The notes under the pieces: generated by a model | Seen by the model: the letters and a program-made list of their open reading frames with translations, nothing else | Told to the model about the DNA's origin: nothing | Database searches by the model: none | Translations under genes and position numbers: made by a program | Shown here: positions 14,076-25,954 of the stretch, piece after piece | Position numbering within the stretch: position 1 is the first letter of the stretch | Layout of the letters: the number at the start of each line of letters is the position of its first letter | Source: Mytilus galloprovincialis | Taxonomy: Eukaryota; Mollusca; Bivalvia; Mytilida; Mytilidae | Length of the DNA stretch: 64,000 nucleotides | Direction: 5' to 3' | Assembly (NCBI RefSeq): GCF_965363235.1 | Contig: NC_134840.1 | Span: 61,312,793-61,376,792, forward strand

Positions 14076-14644
14076 CAAAGAAAGCGTTTATAATGAAAAA
14101 TTTGTCAATTTGGTTTATTTCCTAATGATTCGTTGAAGAATTTTTTTTTTAAATATGTCATTATGTTCTTGTTAATTTTTTCAGAGGGAATAGCTGTGTG
14201 GTTTATGAAATACAAATAAGATACTTATATTTTTAATTCTTTATTCAATATACCAAACATTATGTTCTTAACAGTTTAAACTCCAAGACATCATAAAACC
14301 ACTATTACCACAGTGAAAGAGTCACATCTTATCTAATAAATAAATCTAACAAATACACATATTCATCTGTTCCAAGTACGTCACAAATCTAAACACAAGT
14401 GCACATTTCTATGTGCCACAACATTTTCTTCATTTGCACTCACATTAAACACATATATACTCATATAAAAGTTTTACAACCATGTATAACTAGAAAGTCA
14501 CTACTCTATGAACAAATTGAACTTCCGGTTGAACACAGAAGTGTAGTAGGCCATCTAGTGAATAAAAGATAGATTATATAAGGCAGTATTAGTTCTATTT
14601 CGTCTTCAGTGGTCGTGGGTTTGGCATTATGAACCATTGAATTG

Positions 14645-14760
14645 TTTATTTTTGTTACGAGTCTTATAAAAATAAATTAAATACGTATAAATCTGGTGAC
14701 AATAATATGAATGATCAAATTGAAACCTGTATAGTTTTTTTTTTATCTCCTGATTTTATT
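14645..14760 (-). terminator. Candidate poly(A) signals of the DUSP10-like gene
   Basis: On the minus strand AATAAA occurs at 14755-14760 and again at 14645-14650, about 260 and 370 bases after the stop codon. Either would give a short 3' UTR. AATAAA is frequent by chance in such AT-rich DNA. Confidence 0.3.
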
Positions 14761-15018
14761 TCATGATCATGACCATGATACATGGACATTCGTTGGAATG
14801 TTTAGAATTAAGAAAATATGCTTTTCTGATCATATATACACGTGATTTCTCAAAAAGAGTACTATTAATTCAACTAGAAGTGACTGTCATCATCAGTACT
14901 AACGAGTCAAAATATTGCACAAATAATTCTGGTAACTGGTACGTTCGGAATACCCTGAGTTTTAATAAATAATTCTTCCGAACGACACCAACACCAGTAT
15001 AGTTAAGTAAACATCGGG

Positions 15019-18000
15019 CTACACATCACATTCAATCTCCGGAATATTTGGTTGGAGAATTCTTTGAACTTGTCCCTGGTTTAAACATTGTTCGAACTCC
15101 ATAAGCTGTCCCATAAAATTGAAGTTCGGTGCAATAATAACACGTTTGTTTTTTACATGGCGATAGGCCTCCATGACGTTCATTTTTGAATGTATTAGGA
15201 CATAGGCAATTGTTGCAGTTGCTGAACGGGAGACTCCCGCTTGGCAGTGAACTAGAATTTTTCCGCCATCTGCTCGTGCTTCATCTATAAATATAAAAAA
15301 AAATGCATCATGAAATTTTGAAGTTTTTTTTTGTTTAACAACGATTTGGTCATAATAAATTTTGAAGATTGTACTGCGACTGATTATGTTAGTGCAAATT
15401 TGATAACATTATTTACTTTTTTGTATATACAAACAGTTTCTTAACCTTTAAAATCGTTTCCGTCTATAAAATTACATAATATTCCGCGTAAGTACATAAC
15501 CATCTTTTATTCCAACAATCATGACCTACTTCATATACATACAAATAGTATAGGTATTGATTTTCGGTCAATATTTCGATCTAATAAAAACTGGCTGTTT
15601 ACAGATGACTCATACCCTTAAAGGCCTAGTTGTCGCCAGATGTAACAACCTACAGATATATACTTCCCTGTAGGAATCGATTTCACTCGTTTTACGACTT
15701 TAATACGACTTAACCAATCAATAAAATAGAAGCTGGAGATTTATTATACCGAATAAAAACTCCAAATCTTTAAGTTTGTTTATTTCAATTAAGCATTCTA
15801 GAAAAAAAAACTAAAAGTGAATATTGCTTGCTATGTATGATCTCGTTTGAAAGATTAGACTTATAATTCCGTTGTAACCCCCTCCGTCAAAAAAACAAAG
15901 AAAAATCAAGATGAGTCTTAATTTAGGATCTTTTGAGGAAAATGTTATTAAACTCTAAAAATCTCACAACCCCTCGAAATTATTTAACCTATAATTTGAT
16001 AAGTCTAATTTTAGGGAAAGAAGTAATTAAACTCTAAAAATCGCACTAACACTTTTAATTACTTTATTTGTAGTTCAAAAGTTTACTTGTGTAATAGTTA
16101 AAGGGAAGTGTTGCATGTACGACTCTTAATTTCAATATTATATAAAATGATTTTATCTTTAAACCTCTAAATTTGTTTCTAAAACTATATTTTAAATTCA
16201 AATTCAAACAAATACGATTATTTGGTATGATTCATCAACACATCAACTTGAAAATTGAGACCTCGTATTGAACCGATGAGTGTTCCGCATTTTTGTCAAC
16301 GTTTAATTTTACCTGGGAGTTTTTAAAATATTCCTTTCAAGTTCGATTAAAGAGCGATTGATAAAGCAGCTTTGGAGGGTAGATCATGGCTCCCATGACT
16401 CATGGTCATTTTTAAACACGTGTCAGTGACTGGACGAGAATTAGATAAAATGCCATCTGTCGAAACTGACATCCCTCCCCTCGTTTTATTCCAGTTCTTG
16501 AAGAATCCCATTATTTACTTTCTTAACAAAGGACGCGCGTGCAGCTTGTTCGGTGACTCACCTACGTGTCAAAATGTATGAAATGTGTTGTGTTATATAG
16601 CTTTCAGGTAACTTTCCCCGCCACCGGATCTTTATAATATGAATGACTTTTCAATAAAATGAATAAGAAGCCTAACAATAATTTATTTAAATAATTTCAT
16701 CAATTGTTCCATTCTAAAAATGTCAACAGTAGCACTTACAAAACAATCACGCTATATATGTTTGTAGTTTAATACAGCTTATGTGTGTCTAATTCTATAA
16801 ATGGACTAAAAGGATGCAATATATATTACGGATGAGTAATTAAATACATATATATTGTATATCCGCAAGTTACATGTAAACGTTAATCTAAAAAGCACCA
16901 AACGTGTAAAAAGAGGGGGGTGCAGAAGGAACTGTTTCTGTAATGCAAACTCTCATTTTCTATATATTATAGTCAACTATTAGTACTGAAATGACTAATT
17001 CACAAAACTCACCAATAAATTGAATGGCTTCATCAAAGTATTGCCGGAGATTTTGACATCCACTATCAGAGGCTGGCAGTCTTTTATATTTGATTCCCTG
17101 GTTTTCAAAATATTTTGGGATGTTTGATGTGATATTAAGAATATGACTAATGTTCAACTCTCGTAAACGTTGGAGATTTGATGCATCTCTTTCGTTTCCT
17201 GAAAAGATAGAAAAAAAACCATAAACATCAATATAATGATTTGTGACATTCTTACTAGACTCAGTAAGAAATTTGTTATATATCTGTTCATTTGTTTGAT
17301 ATTTAAAAGCACTTGGTAAATAGATAACCTAATGTTAAAAAAATATCAACTAAAATCATCACTCATAATACATATTTATAGTATTTATATCTTTGACTTG
17401 GCTCTATACATAAAATAAGATTATTTATTGTTCGATTTAAGGACCTTTTGTTAGGCAGCATGACATTAAAACACACAAAACAATACACTTTGATTTTGTT
17501 AAAAAAAAAAATGAACAAAAAAATTCCAACTTACCGAGGTAGAGGAATGGTAAAATTTCAGAGGCAGTTGCGGTTTCTATTTTGGGTTCGATGATGGGCG
17601 TTGTTGGGCTGTACAGGGGACGGGATTCCTGAGTATTTATGTGGTCATCACTACATTGAGTTCGGAATTCTTCAATACCACCTGAAAATCAAAAATGTAA
17701 ATTCATGAAAATAGGTATCTGGAGTTTACATCAATCAAATTATGTACTGTATTTAAGTATATTTGAATGTAAATACAAAACTCCAGACGACACTCAAATC
17801 AAAGAAATAAGATTTGTACCTATAAATAAACTGAATACTATCATTCTGTATATTTTGTCTGGATCTTGCAATAACAATGTCTTTCTTAAACTTCTTAGAG
17901 GGAAGTATAAAGCACTATATTTTCGGTTTTATCCGGATCAAGTTGGTGGAAACTAACTAAAACACAACCATAACGTAAATCGACTTTTAAATAAGAATTA

Positions 18001-20374
18001 ATTTAAAATTATATCACACCAGTACTGACGGGTTCAGTACACGTAGGTATGAGTAAATATGTATTTGTAATAATAATGATTAATCATAATAGTAATGTGT
18101 ATTCTATTTACACGATTAAATAAAGAGTTATTTAGGAAATTGACATCGTTGGTCACAACCATATAAGTCATACATGTGTTTGATGTGTGTTTATCATTCA
18201 GGATGAGTCATGCCTCAGCGAGACACCTTGAACTACCTTCGCTTATAATCAACATATCTGCCAGATGGTAGCTTAAAAAAACCTTTCTACCATATCTATT
18301 TATACTTATCTTTGAAGTCTATAGTTAGACCTCCTATCTTAATGTCTGATTTCGAAGAAAGATAGAAACTTAAGCAACAAGTGTGTGTACATATGTACTT
18401 GGTATATTTTCCCCCTAAGTTTTAATTTTATAAAAAGCTGATTACTAACAAGATAATAAAACAGACAAGGAAAATGACTAATTGGTAAACATAAGAACAT
18501 TAGTATTTTAGGAAAAGATTTAAGTTTCTTAGTTTTAATATCGTCCTCTTCCGCTTTTGAAGTATTATGATTCATTTTCATCTATTTTGAAAACGGATGA
18601 ATTAGTGAACTGTGGGAAAATATCAATCACATTTCCTTGTAGGGTAAAATGAAACATTTCGAAGGAAATACAATTTAAAACCTCCTAATAAAACTTATTA
18701 TATAATATCTTATTTTTCATAATTTGAATATATTAAAGCTGCTGTGTGCTCGAGGAGAAACTCGATAATTAACCAGCAGCGTATTATGACAACGAAATCG
18801 ATTGAAATATGAATCATAACTGAAAACGACATCTGCAGCATCGTTAAATGATCAATGTTTAATATATATATGATATATAAACATGGGATCTACTTTAGAC
18901 TATAAACTACACACTGGTCATGTCAAATAAAATATAAAAAATAAATTTACTTTTTAAAACTTGTTCAAATTCCAAAAGCAGATTATTTGAATCAGATAAA
19001 GTAGTTTGCAACTTTTCAAACTTTGAAACAATTTTTGCAGAAAGTGAGAAATAAAATAAAATTAACATATAAATTCAAAATACATATATTTGAAAAATAA
19101 TCATAAAAATCATGTTTTGCAGTGGTGGTCTTTACACTTCATTTAAACCAAATAGTTCTATCGGGGACAAGATCGAATGAGTAACATAAATGGCTTGAAC
19201 AAAAACCACATTCCTTCCTTTGTGAGTCTTTCATTTATTTGTTCACCTTTGACCCCTTTGTATACACAAATTACTCTAACTATGAGTGACTCATGACTAA
19301 AACTTGCATCGCTTTGGTTGACCTATACATGGTTCGATTTTGATCCCATTATTTTCTCAGGGGTTATTATATCATGTTAAGATCAACAGATTAACAATAC
19401 AAGATAAAATCTTATGAATCATGATTTGGTGTGTGAAATTCACCTGTAATACGTAAAAAATGTACATCGGTTTGTAAACATCGTGTTCATGATATCTTTA
19501 TTTATAGTAACTGTATTACAAGGCAGGTGCTTCTCCTTCGTAATATAAGCATCTGGATGATAAATTTTAGCAAAAATTAAAAGTGAATTGCAAAGTTTTA
19601 AACCTCTGATAGATACATTGCTAAGCTCCAATGCAGCAGCAGCATTAGTTCACCAAGACTGGTATACATGTTTACTAAAAAGCATCTTAAATAATAATAT
19701 ACATATGATAATTTGGAAAATAAAATATATATATATACTAGTATTTCATGCATATAAATATTTGAACTATAATATATACCTTTGAGAATATAAGCTTCTC
19801 TTCCCTCTCTCAGCAAAGACGCTAGCACTATATGCATTGATGTTTCTGGTGAAAGTTGGTGAATGTCTTTGGTGTGGTCATCATAAAGAATTATATCTTT
19901 TGACCCTCGTCGTTTAAACATGTCCTTTCCATCTCTGGAAGTCACTAAATCAACAATAGTCGCCTTTCCTTGTTGAAGTCTTTTTCTATTAAATCTGTCC
20001 GAGCAGTTCACATTGAGAGCACCATTAATATGGGCTATATTATACGACACAAATGGTCTACAGTCCACTAATAACATTGATTTTGATTTCCTCAGTTTAG
20101 TGTCCAGTTCTTGAGGTTGAATAGTCCTTGCTTTCAATGACTCTGTGTTTGTATTTTGCTGTTTCAAGGCACTGCCACTAATAGAATAATTCATTGAGTC
20201 CAATCTACACCTTTTAGGTAAGTGATGGAAATCGTCCGTCTTACCACAAGTAAAATCAAAATCTAACTGTAATGCTACTCTTCTTCTGCCCGAAACTAAA
20301 TCAGAAGTCACGGACGGTGGGGGTAAGACTTCCAGCTCTCCGGATTCGGGCATCGGAATTGATGGAATATACAT
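15019..20374 (-). CDS. DUSP10: MAP-kinase phosphatase, DUSP10/MKP5-like (4 exons, complete)
   Basis: Four exons: 19780-20374, 17535-17681, 17013-17198 and 15019-15284. They join in frame (all phase 1) to 1194 nt, 397 residues. Introns have GT/AG ends (acceptors ttttcag, cttttcag, tttatag). Residues about 88-210 are a rhodanese/CDC25-like domain with LLVDCRPF and a basic RKRLQQ stretch (130-135) matching the MAPK-docking motif of this family. Residues about 239-385 are the dual-specificity phosphatase domain: ILPFLYLG, general-acid Asp292 in LPASD, and the signature HCQAGVSRS with catalytic Cys323 and Arg329, followed by NFNFMGQLMEFE. The family dephosphorylates Thr and Tyr of JNK and p38. RLQQGK, the CQNLRQYF-like stretch and NFNFMGQL point to DUSP10 rather than other MKPs. 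Human DUSP10 is longer (482 residues), mainly in the N-terminal tail. An in-frame TAA nine bases upstream (20381-20383) supports the start unless a 5' exon is spliced in. Confidence 0.93.
15285..17012 (-). promoter_or_regulatory. DUSP10-like intron 3, possible AP-1 enhancer
   Basis: This 1.7-kb intron has three AP-1 heptamers: 15606-15612, 16396-16402 and 16554-16560. The last lies in a perfect palindrome GGTGACTCACC. The stretch 16370-16600 is more GC-rich and less repeat-like than its surroundings, and also carries cacgtg and tacgtg motifs. No coding potential is seen. Confidence 0.35.
17682..19779 (-). other. DUSP10-like intron 1
   Basis: A 2.1-kb intron with AP-1 heptamers at 18204-18210 and 19287-19293. 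The rest is AT-rich and I see no dispersed repeat of the families found elsewhere. Open frames here are read-through from the flanking exon or chance. Confidence 0.5.
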
Positions 20375-20414
20375 GAATCTTTAAAAACACACTGTATACA
20401 AATACTTGTATATA

Positions 20415-20441
20415 TTACAATCTGTATTTGACTATCCACAT
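20415..20441 (-). other. Upstream ORF in the DUSP10-like 5' leader
   Basis: An ATG at 20441 (minus) opens an eight-codon frame, MWIVKYRL, ending in TAA 41 bases before the main ATG. If transcription starts near 20590 without 5' splicing, it is the first AUG met by a scanning ribosome and could lower translation of the phosphatase. Confidence 0.35.
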
Positions 20442-20618
20442 ATTATTTAATTAATAAAGAGTAAATCCCTCTTTGAATATTTATAATTATTTTAAAAACT
20501 ACGTTACACAAGTTATTTCACAATCAGCTGTTTCTTAATTCAAATTTTGTTTAGATAGACGATCCGATATCCTAACGCTGTAATGTTTGTATGAAAATTT
20601 CAGCCATAAGATTATCGG

Positions 20619-20626
20619 TTTTTATA
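20619..20626 (-). promoter_or_regulatory. TATA box of the DUSP10-like gene
   Basis: The minus strand reads gTATAAAAAcc here, about 245 bases before the start codon. Transcription would be expected near 20590-20595, giving a 5' leader of about 220 nt. The position relative to a CRE-like site just upstream makes it a credible core promoter. It is inferred from motif and spacing only. Confidence 0.55.
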
Positions 20627-20633
20627 CTACTGC

Positions 20634-20641
20634 CTACGTCA
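20634..20641 (-). promoter_or_regulatory. CRE/ATF-like site TGACGTAG
   Basis: The minus strand reads TGACGTAG some 8 bases upstream of the TATA box. It contains the TGACGT core bound by CREB/ATF and Jun-ATF dimers. MKP genes in other animals are commonly induced by stress kinases acting through such factors, so a feedback role is plausible, but this is inference. Confidence 0.45.
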
Positions 20642-22759
20642 CAGCCGATGAGATCACCTTTCTGTTTACAATCTATAAATAAGTCTGTGTTTATCAAAAT
20701 AATTGGGGCATCCACTTATAAGAATAGGTAGGGGAAAGTTTTATCATGTGAGGAAGAATACTTATCTGTTAAATATGCAGAGTTCAAAATCTACGAGACA
20801 GAATCATATTTTCATTCGAAATATGAAAAATGATTTCAAAATTATAAAGTGCATAATTTATTGCGTCAATTATCTTCATTTAAAAAGTTTTTAACACGAC
20901 ATGCATTCACACATGTTCATTTGGAGTAGTCTAGATGAATGACTGAATGATTTTCAATTCGTAATTTGCATATTGCATGTTTGAAATAATTCAAAATAGA
21001 GTACAATGGCGGAAAGGGTCATTGTTGGTGCGATTGTTTCGAGAAACTTAAATAGATCTATAATAATTTATCAGTTCCTGCATTGATTGAAAATTCAATT
21101 TGATCTAGCATTGAAGGGATCCGTAATTTAAATCTTGTGACCAAAAACAAAGTTTTATTTATAACATAAATTTAAGATATAATATTATAATTTTCCGTTT
21201 TCTTTTTCTTCTAATTATCAATGTATTCAAATGCCTCAAGTATTCGTTGCGTATGCATCCTTTTTGGGTTTGAGTAATCCTAATGAAAGTTAAACCAAAG
21301 AAGTGCTTCGGACACACCAAATTGGTAAAGTGCTATTCTTGCTAATTACAATATCTTGTCCCCGGGTCCTCTCTTTCTTTGTGTCAGTGTGCCAACTTCG
21401 CTTTATTTATAGCACATTACACAACCCCCTGTCAGTTGTCAGTAATTATTGTTCTGATGTAAAATTGCCTAATGGGTGTCTTGAGCATTTATACCCAAAT
21501 GCATTGTGGTCAAAGTTGGATTATTTCCGTGTATTATTTTAATGAATGTGCATTTATATTTTCATTTTCAATCCCTTTTCTTCCAGTGAAAACTACGATC
21601 TGTCGTTGCGTTTAGAATTCCTATATACTTTGACATTTTCCACGTTTTAAAAAGATGAATTAAAATTCTTTGAAGGATTTAAGATCACACAACTTCTGAT
21701 TATAACACTTTTTTCTGGCTTCCTAAATCAATTGTACTGTTTGGACTGTCCAATAGCATTTTTTTCTTCATCAGAACAAATTTAAACAGTTGATGTTTAA
21801 TGAAATCAGAGCATTTTTTGTAACAAAATATTAAAGGTAATCTTTTTTAATTTTATACTATGTAATTAGTACTAAAATATTTTAACATTTTACCATGTTT
21901 AGACAGAATATTTTGTGTCCTGCATATATATGGACACCGTCAGTTATCAGACTTTACTGCATTATGTGTTTATTGTTGAAAAAAATGTATAAAAATGTTT
22001 AAGTGTATTTATCTTTGAATTTTAATTAATGTATTTATATAATATAAATATAACTGAAGGTTGACAACAGATTTGTTTAAAACAATGTATCATACAGATA
22101 TTTCTTTGTCATTGAAATGAAATTTTCTTGTTATTTCTTTTTATACATTTTTTACTGATTTCTAAGTTATTAATCATTTTCACAACAAGACATCGGTAGA
22201 ATTTTACTTCATCAACCGTGACAAACAGTTAGTCCTGAAATATGTTAATTTCACTTCGCTTAGCTGATTCACCATACAAGCCTGCATTTGAATCAGCCCG
22301 CATTAGTATGAATAATTTGCTAATTTTGATTTTTTAAAGATTAGTAATAAATTATAGAAATTTGATGAAGTGTAAAATGTACTCTGGACAGTGTCCAGAT
22401 TATTTTAAAAATGACCATCATCTCGCTAATATGTAATCATTGTATGAATATATATAATTATGAATCATTTAGATTTTAATCTGGGTAGATCATGCATTTG
22501 GGAAATATTAGAATGTATATATAATAGATATGATTAGTATAAAGAAACATTGTCTACTGGTATGATGCCGCTCTATGGTACTTCAAGTTTATTGAATACA
22601 ATGTGATGAATGATGGAGCTTTTTAACGCTCAGTGGCAAATAAAATGTATATTCAGGACGAGAAAATTTATTGATGCAATTAAGTGATATGACTATGAAC
22701 CCTGCTAAACAGCTATTAACACGCTGAACCGGATTTTAAAATTGATAGTTCGATCATAA

Positions 22760-22935
22760 GGTACCGGTCTTTCCTCTTGCCATTAAATGCCGCGTCCTTA
22801 ACAAAGAAGCTGCATCAACCAGTGGCCCAGTCTTTGAGTCGACTTGTCCCAGGATGAAACCCCCTCCCCGCATACGAGGTGAGAACGCACGATAATCACA
22901 AAACCTTTAAGACGGTTCCATCGGAAGTAAGATTG
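22760..22935 (-). mobile_element. tRNA-derived SINE (degraded)
   Basis: Read on the minus strand, this GC-rich block contains gggtttcatcctgggac (22846-22862), close to the RNA polymerase III box B (GGTTCGANTCC) in tRNA context. It is preceded by a weaker box-A-like stretch near 22890-22915 and followed by a non-tRNA body ending near ggtaccttatg. The contrast with surrounding AT-rich DNA supports an inserted element. Box A is poor, so it is probably an old copy. An open frame on the plus strand across it looks like a by-product. Confidence 0.45.
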
Positions 22936-23639
22936 ACCCTTACCCATACCGTTTACCCAGTTATTAAAAGCCTAGCATGACAAAATGTTAAATAATTTAA
23001 AAAAACAAGAAAACTATAGCGTTCTGATTTATGACAAATCAATTTAAAACAAAAAAGAAATATGACATACAACAACAAACGACAACTGCAGAAAAACAGG
23101 ATCGTGGCATAGGAAAAGTACATAGTTAAATGATTTTGCGGGTTCAACACTTTTCTGAGCGCTCAACACTTCAACTCAATGTCAGAACACCATAAGAACA
23201 AACTGTAAAAACTGTTGGAAATTGCTAAAGTTAAGTTGAGTTATTAAGTATTCATGTATTAATTTATCATCGGACTGTATGTTGGAAATGGCTTCACTCA
23301 ACACATAAAGTATATACATTGTATGCACATTCTTTCTTGAGCATTGTCTTTAGTATGTTTGTCTATTTTCTTTTATTTAATGGATGGATAAAGATGACAT
23401 GAAGCGCTTTTGTCTTTTGTTTAATATATGACGTGTCATTGTACATTACACACATAAAATTATCTACAACCTACAAGCTTTAACTTGGTCATATGCACAA
23501 TGATTACAAACCATGAATATGTTATCTTTATTACCTTGAGATAAATATTGTTTATTTAGAACAATCTCGAATATTGTCACATGTAAACATTGAAAATAAA
23601 ACTACTGTGTTTATACTATACAAAACCACTTCCTTCTAG

Positions 23640-24060
23640 ATTATTGTGCGCACATATCTAGAGATTTGCAGTCAAGGTCATAAAAATTAAAAGTGAAGGA
23701 TGGTGCCAAAGGATGTTTAAAACTTGAAGTCGAAGACAAACTGACAATGCCATAGCAAAAAACGACGAACAACCAAATGAAAAACAGCAGTATACAAAAC
23801 ACAACATAGAAAACTAAAGACTGAGCATCATGAACCTCACGATAAAACCGTGGTAATCTCAGATTCTTTGGAAGGGTAAGCAGATTCTGTTCCACATGTG
23901 CATGGTACCCGTCGTGTTGCACATCTTATTACAAATTCAGTATAAATGAGTTCACATTTGAGGAAAAGAGGACTGGATTGTCAAAAAACGGATACCATCG
24001 TCATCTGTGATCCAGATATTCCATTATGGTCAACTAACTGATGATAACTACCGTCAGATT
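23640..24060 (-). repeat. Dispersed repeat F, inverted copy
   Basis: Minus-oriented copy with ggtacccgtcgtgttgcaca, ctcacgataaaaccgtggta and gaagggtaagcagattctgt on the plus strand. It ends just beside the orphan exon at 24087-24229. The 93-codon open frame on the minus strand lies within it and is not a gene. Confidence 0.6.
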
Positions 24061-24086
24061 TTCAAAAGGGAAGACTTATAACTCAC

Positions 24087-24229
24087 CACTTAGAATGATC
24101 ATGAACTGTCCTACGTGTGCCACTCCAAGGCTATGTTGGTTCAGCCAGATCTCGGTATGCGGAGGGGCATTTTGTAGTGGACCAGGTGGTGATGGTCGTA
24201 TTTCTAGTTTGTTTCTGATTTCCCGGTTC
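24087..24229 (-). CDS. Orphan candidate coding exon
   Basis: On the minus strand a 143-base block lies between an acceptor (catatatag) and a strong donor (gtgagt). One frame is open throughout: 47 codons beginning NREIRNKLEIRPSPPG and ending in HVGQFMIILS, entering with one leftover base and leaving with one. Base composition is more balanced than the surroundings. The other two frames contain stops. I do not recognise the domain and found no partner exon. The downstream flank (23640-24060) is repeat DNA. It may be one exon of a gene whose other exons are distant, or a chance frame. Confidence 0.4.
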
Positions 24230-25094
24230 CTATATATGTAAGACATAAACTGCTATTAGCATTTTTGGAACCGAGTTCAGTTGATGAGTCACTTTGCTGA
24301 GGATATATAATTATTAATAGCTGATAAAATCTCTTGTATCTTAAAAATGACAAAGTTAGCCTTTCACATCGCACTCTAAAAATTCATGTTTAATAATATG
24401 GAAAAATGGGAAAAGAGAAAAAGACTGATATAGATTAAATTTCATCGGTTCTATATAGATCTGCATTTTTTGTTGTTTCATTCGATTGAAAATATCCCCC
24501 TCCAGAGACGGAATACGCCAATGGTCGTACATATCCACATGCAAAATATTTCCGTCTTGCTTTAAACGTTTGACCATGCTGACTCAGAAGAAAAGGCTTC
24601 TCTTTTGAAGAAACCACATTGATCTTAATCATCGAGTTTCCTATATATGATATAGGCTCATGCCGTATCTTAAATGACGCCATGTACCTCTTGCGTTCAA
24701 AAGTATGGACACGGTTTGTGGTTTTGTTCCCAAAACAACATACCCAGTTGTAGTTAATGATTTGCAAATCATCGTGTGAAAATATATGTTGAATGGTTAT
24801 AGAAATTTTCATTCATAACCACATGGGAAACTCAACAGAGCGTCAAAGCCCTAAAGACAGTAGTGCAAAGTCTACCACAAAATTACAAATTTCCTCTCTT
24901 GAATTGGAAATAAAGGAAATACATACGTATAAATATATACGAACGGAAATGCAATTGGATGAATCAGCATCATGAGTGATTTTTTTCCTGTTCAATATTT
25001 ATTTTTACATAATTGACACAAATATATAATATAGAAAAGATTAAAATCAAATTGAGTAATCCAATTATTTTTTCATAATTTTGTTTAATTGCAT

Positions 25095-25245
25095 ATATGA
25101 TTGCCAATGAGACAACTGTCCATAAGAGACCAAAATGACACAGAAATTAACAACTATAGATCACCGTACGGCCTTCAACAATGAGCAAAGCCCATACCGC
25201 ATAGTGGGCTATAAAAGGCCCCGAAATGACAATGTAAACTTTCAC
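25095..25245 (+). repeat. Dispersed repeat A, partial
   Basis: Plus-oriented fragment with atgattgccaatgagacaac, accgtacggccttcaacaat and ataaaaggccccgaaatgac. Ends in unique AT-rich DNA shortly before palindromic MITE copy 2. Confidence 0.7.
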
Positions 25246-25511
25246 AAACTTTCCTCTATACCTGTACTCTGCAATATTTCTGTATGATACAAATGATTTT
25301 CTTCTTTAAACAATGTTGTTTTCTCTGTCTCATTCTAGTCCGTGCTTTGGTCCCCTCTTTAATATGTTGTAATAAAGCTTTGTCTGGTTCCTTGCCCAGC
25401 TTTGGTTGGATAGGTTTTGGACTTTGGAATATATTTTGAACTCGTGTATCACTGAAGTGACACTTATTGTCGAAATGCGCATCATCTGCATGGTGCAGTT
25501 AAATTCCTTTA

Positions 25512-25954
25512 GAATGAAATTCAAAACAGTGTGGCTGTGGCCATTGATTGACATATTAAATTCATCCATTGACTGGGACAATTTAGGTGAACGTTTGTAT
25601 GTAACGACCACTGCTCACTATGTACTTTTTAAAGACACTTAAACTATGGGGTCACCAAAGGTTCTCAACACCCTAATAAAGTAATTCGAAAAATTAATCA
25701 GAAATAACACGATGTTTTGATTTATATCAATTATATAAATCAAAACATAAAGGTTATTCCTGATTAATTTTTCGAATTATTTTATAATTAAAGGCGTTAA
25801 GAAACCTTCGGTGACCCCGCAGTTTAAAGGTCTATTGTAGGTACGTCGTGAACAGTGGTCGTTACAGACAAACGTTCACGTAAATTGTCCCAGTCAGTGG
25901 ATGAATTTAATGTGTCAATCAATGGCCACAGCCACACTGTTTTGAATTTCATTC
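25512..25954 (-). mobile_element. 443-bp palindromic MITE, copy 2 (TA target duplication)
   Basis: Same element as at 5077-5519, also exactly 443 bp and flanked by TA (25510-25511, 25955-25956), but inserted in the opposite orientation. The arm that reads gttcacgacgtacc in copy 1 is the right arm here. It follows a fragment of another repeat family (about 25380-25500). Confidence 0.8.

Larger units (their letters stand above)
1..15018. other. Gene-poor intergenic region
   Basis: No convincing exon on either strand. The stretches not assigned to repeats B-D, the minisatellites or poly(T) (1-880, 1170-2730, 2850-3380, 3600-4830, 5730-7370, 8010-9260, 9880-11320, 12190-12450, 14080-14640) are AT-rich, with only short chance frames. 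590-880 may be a very old minus copy of repeat A. 6240-6290 (ggcgtacgccatatacgccc) resembles another mussel repeat. One AP-1 heptamer (4068). Confidence 0.5.
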
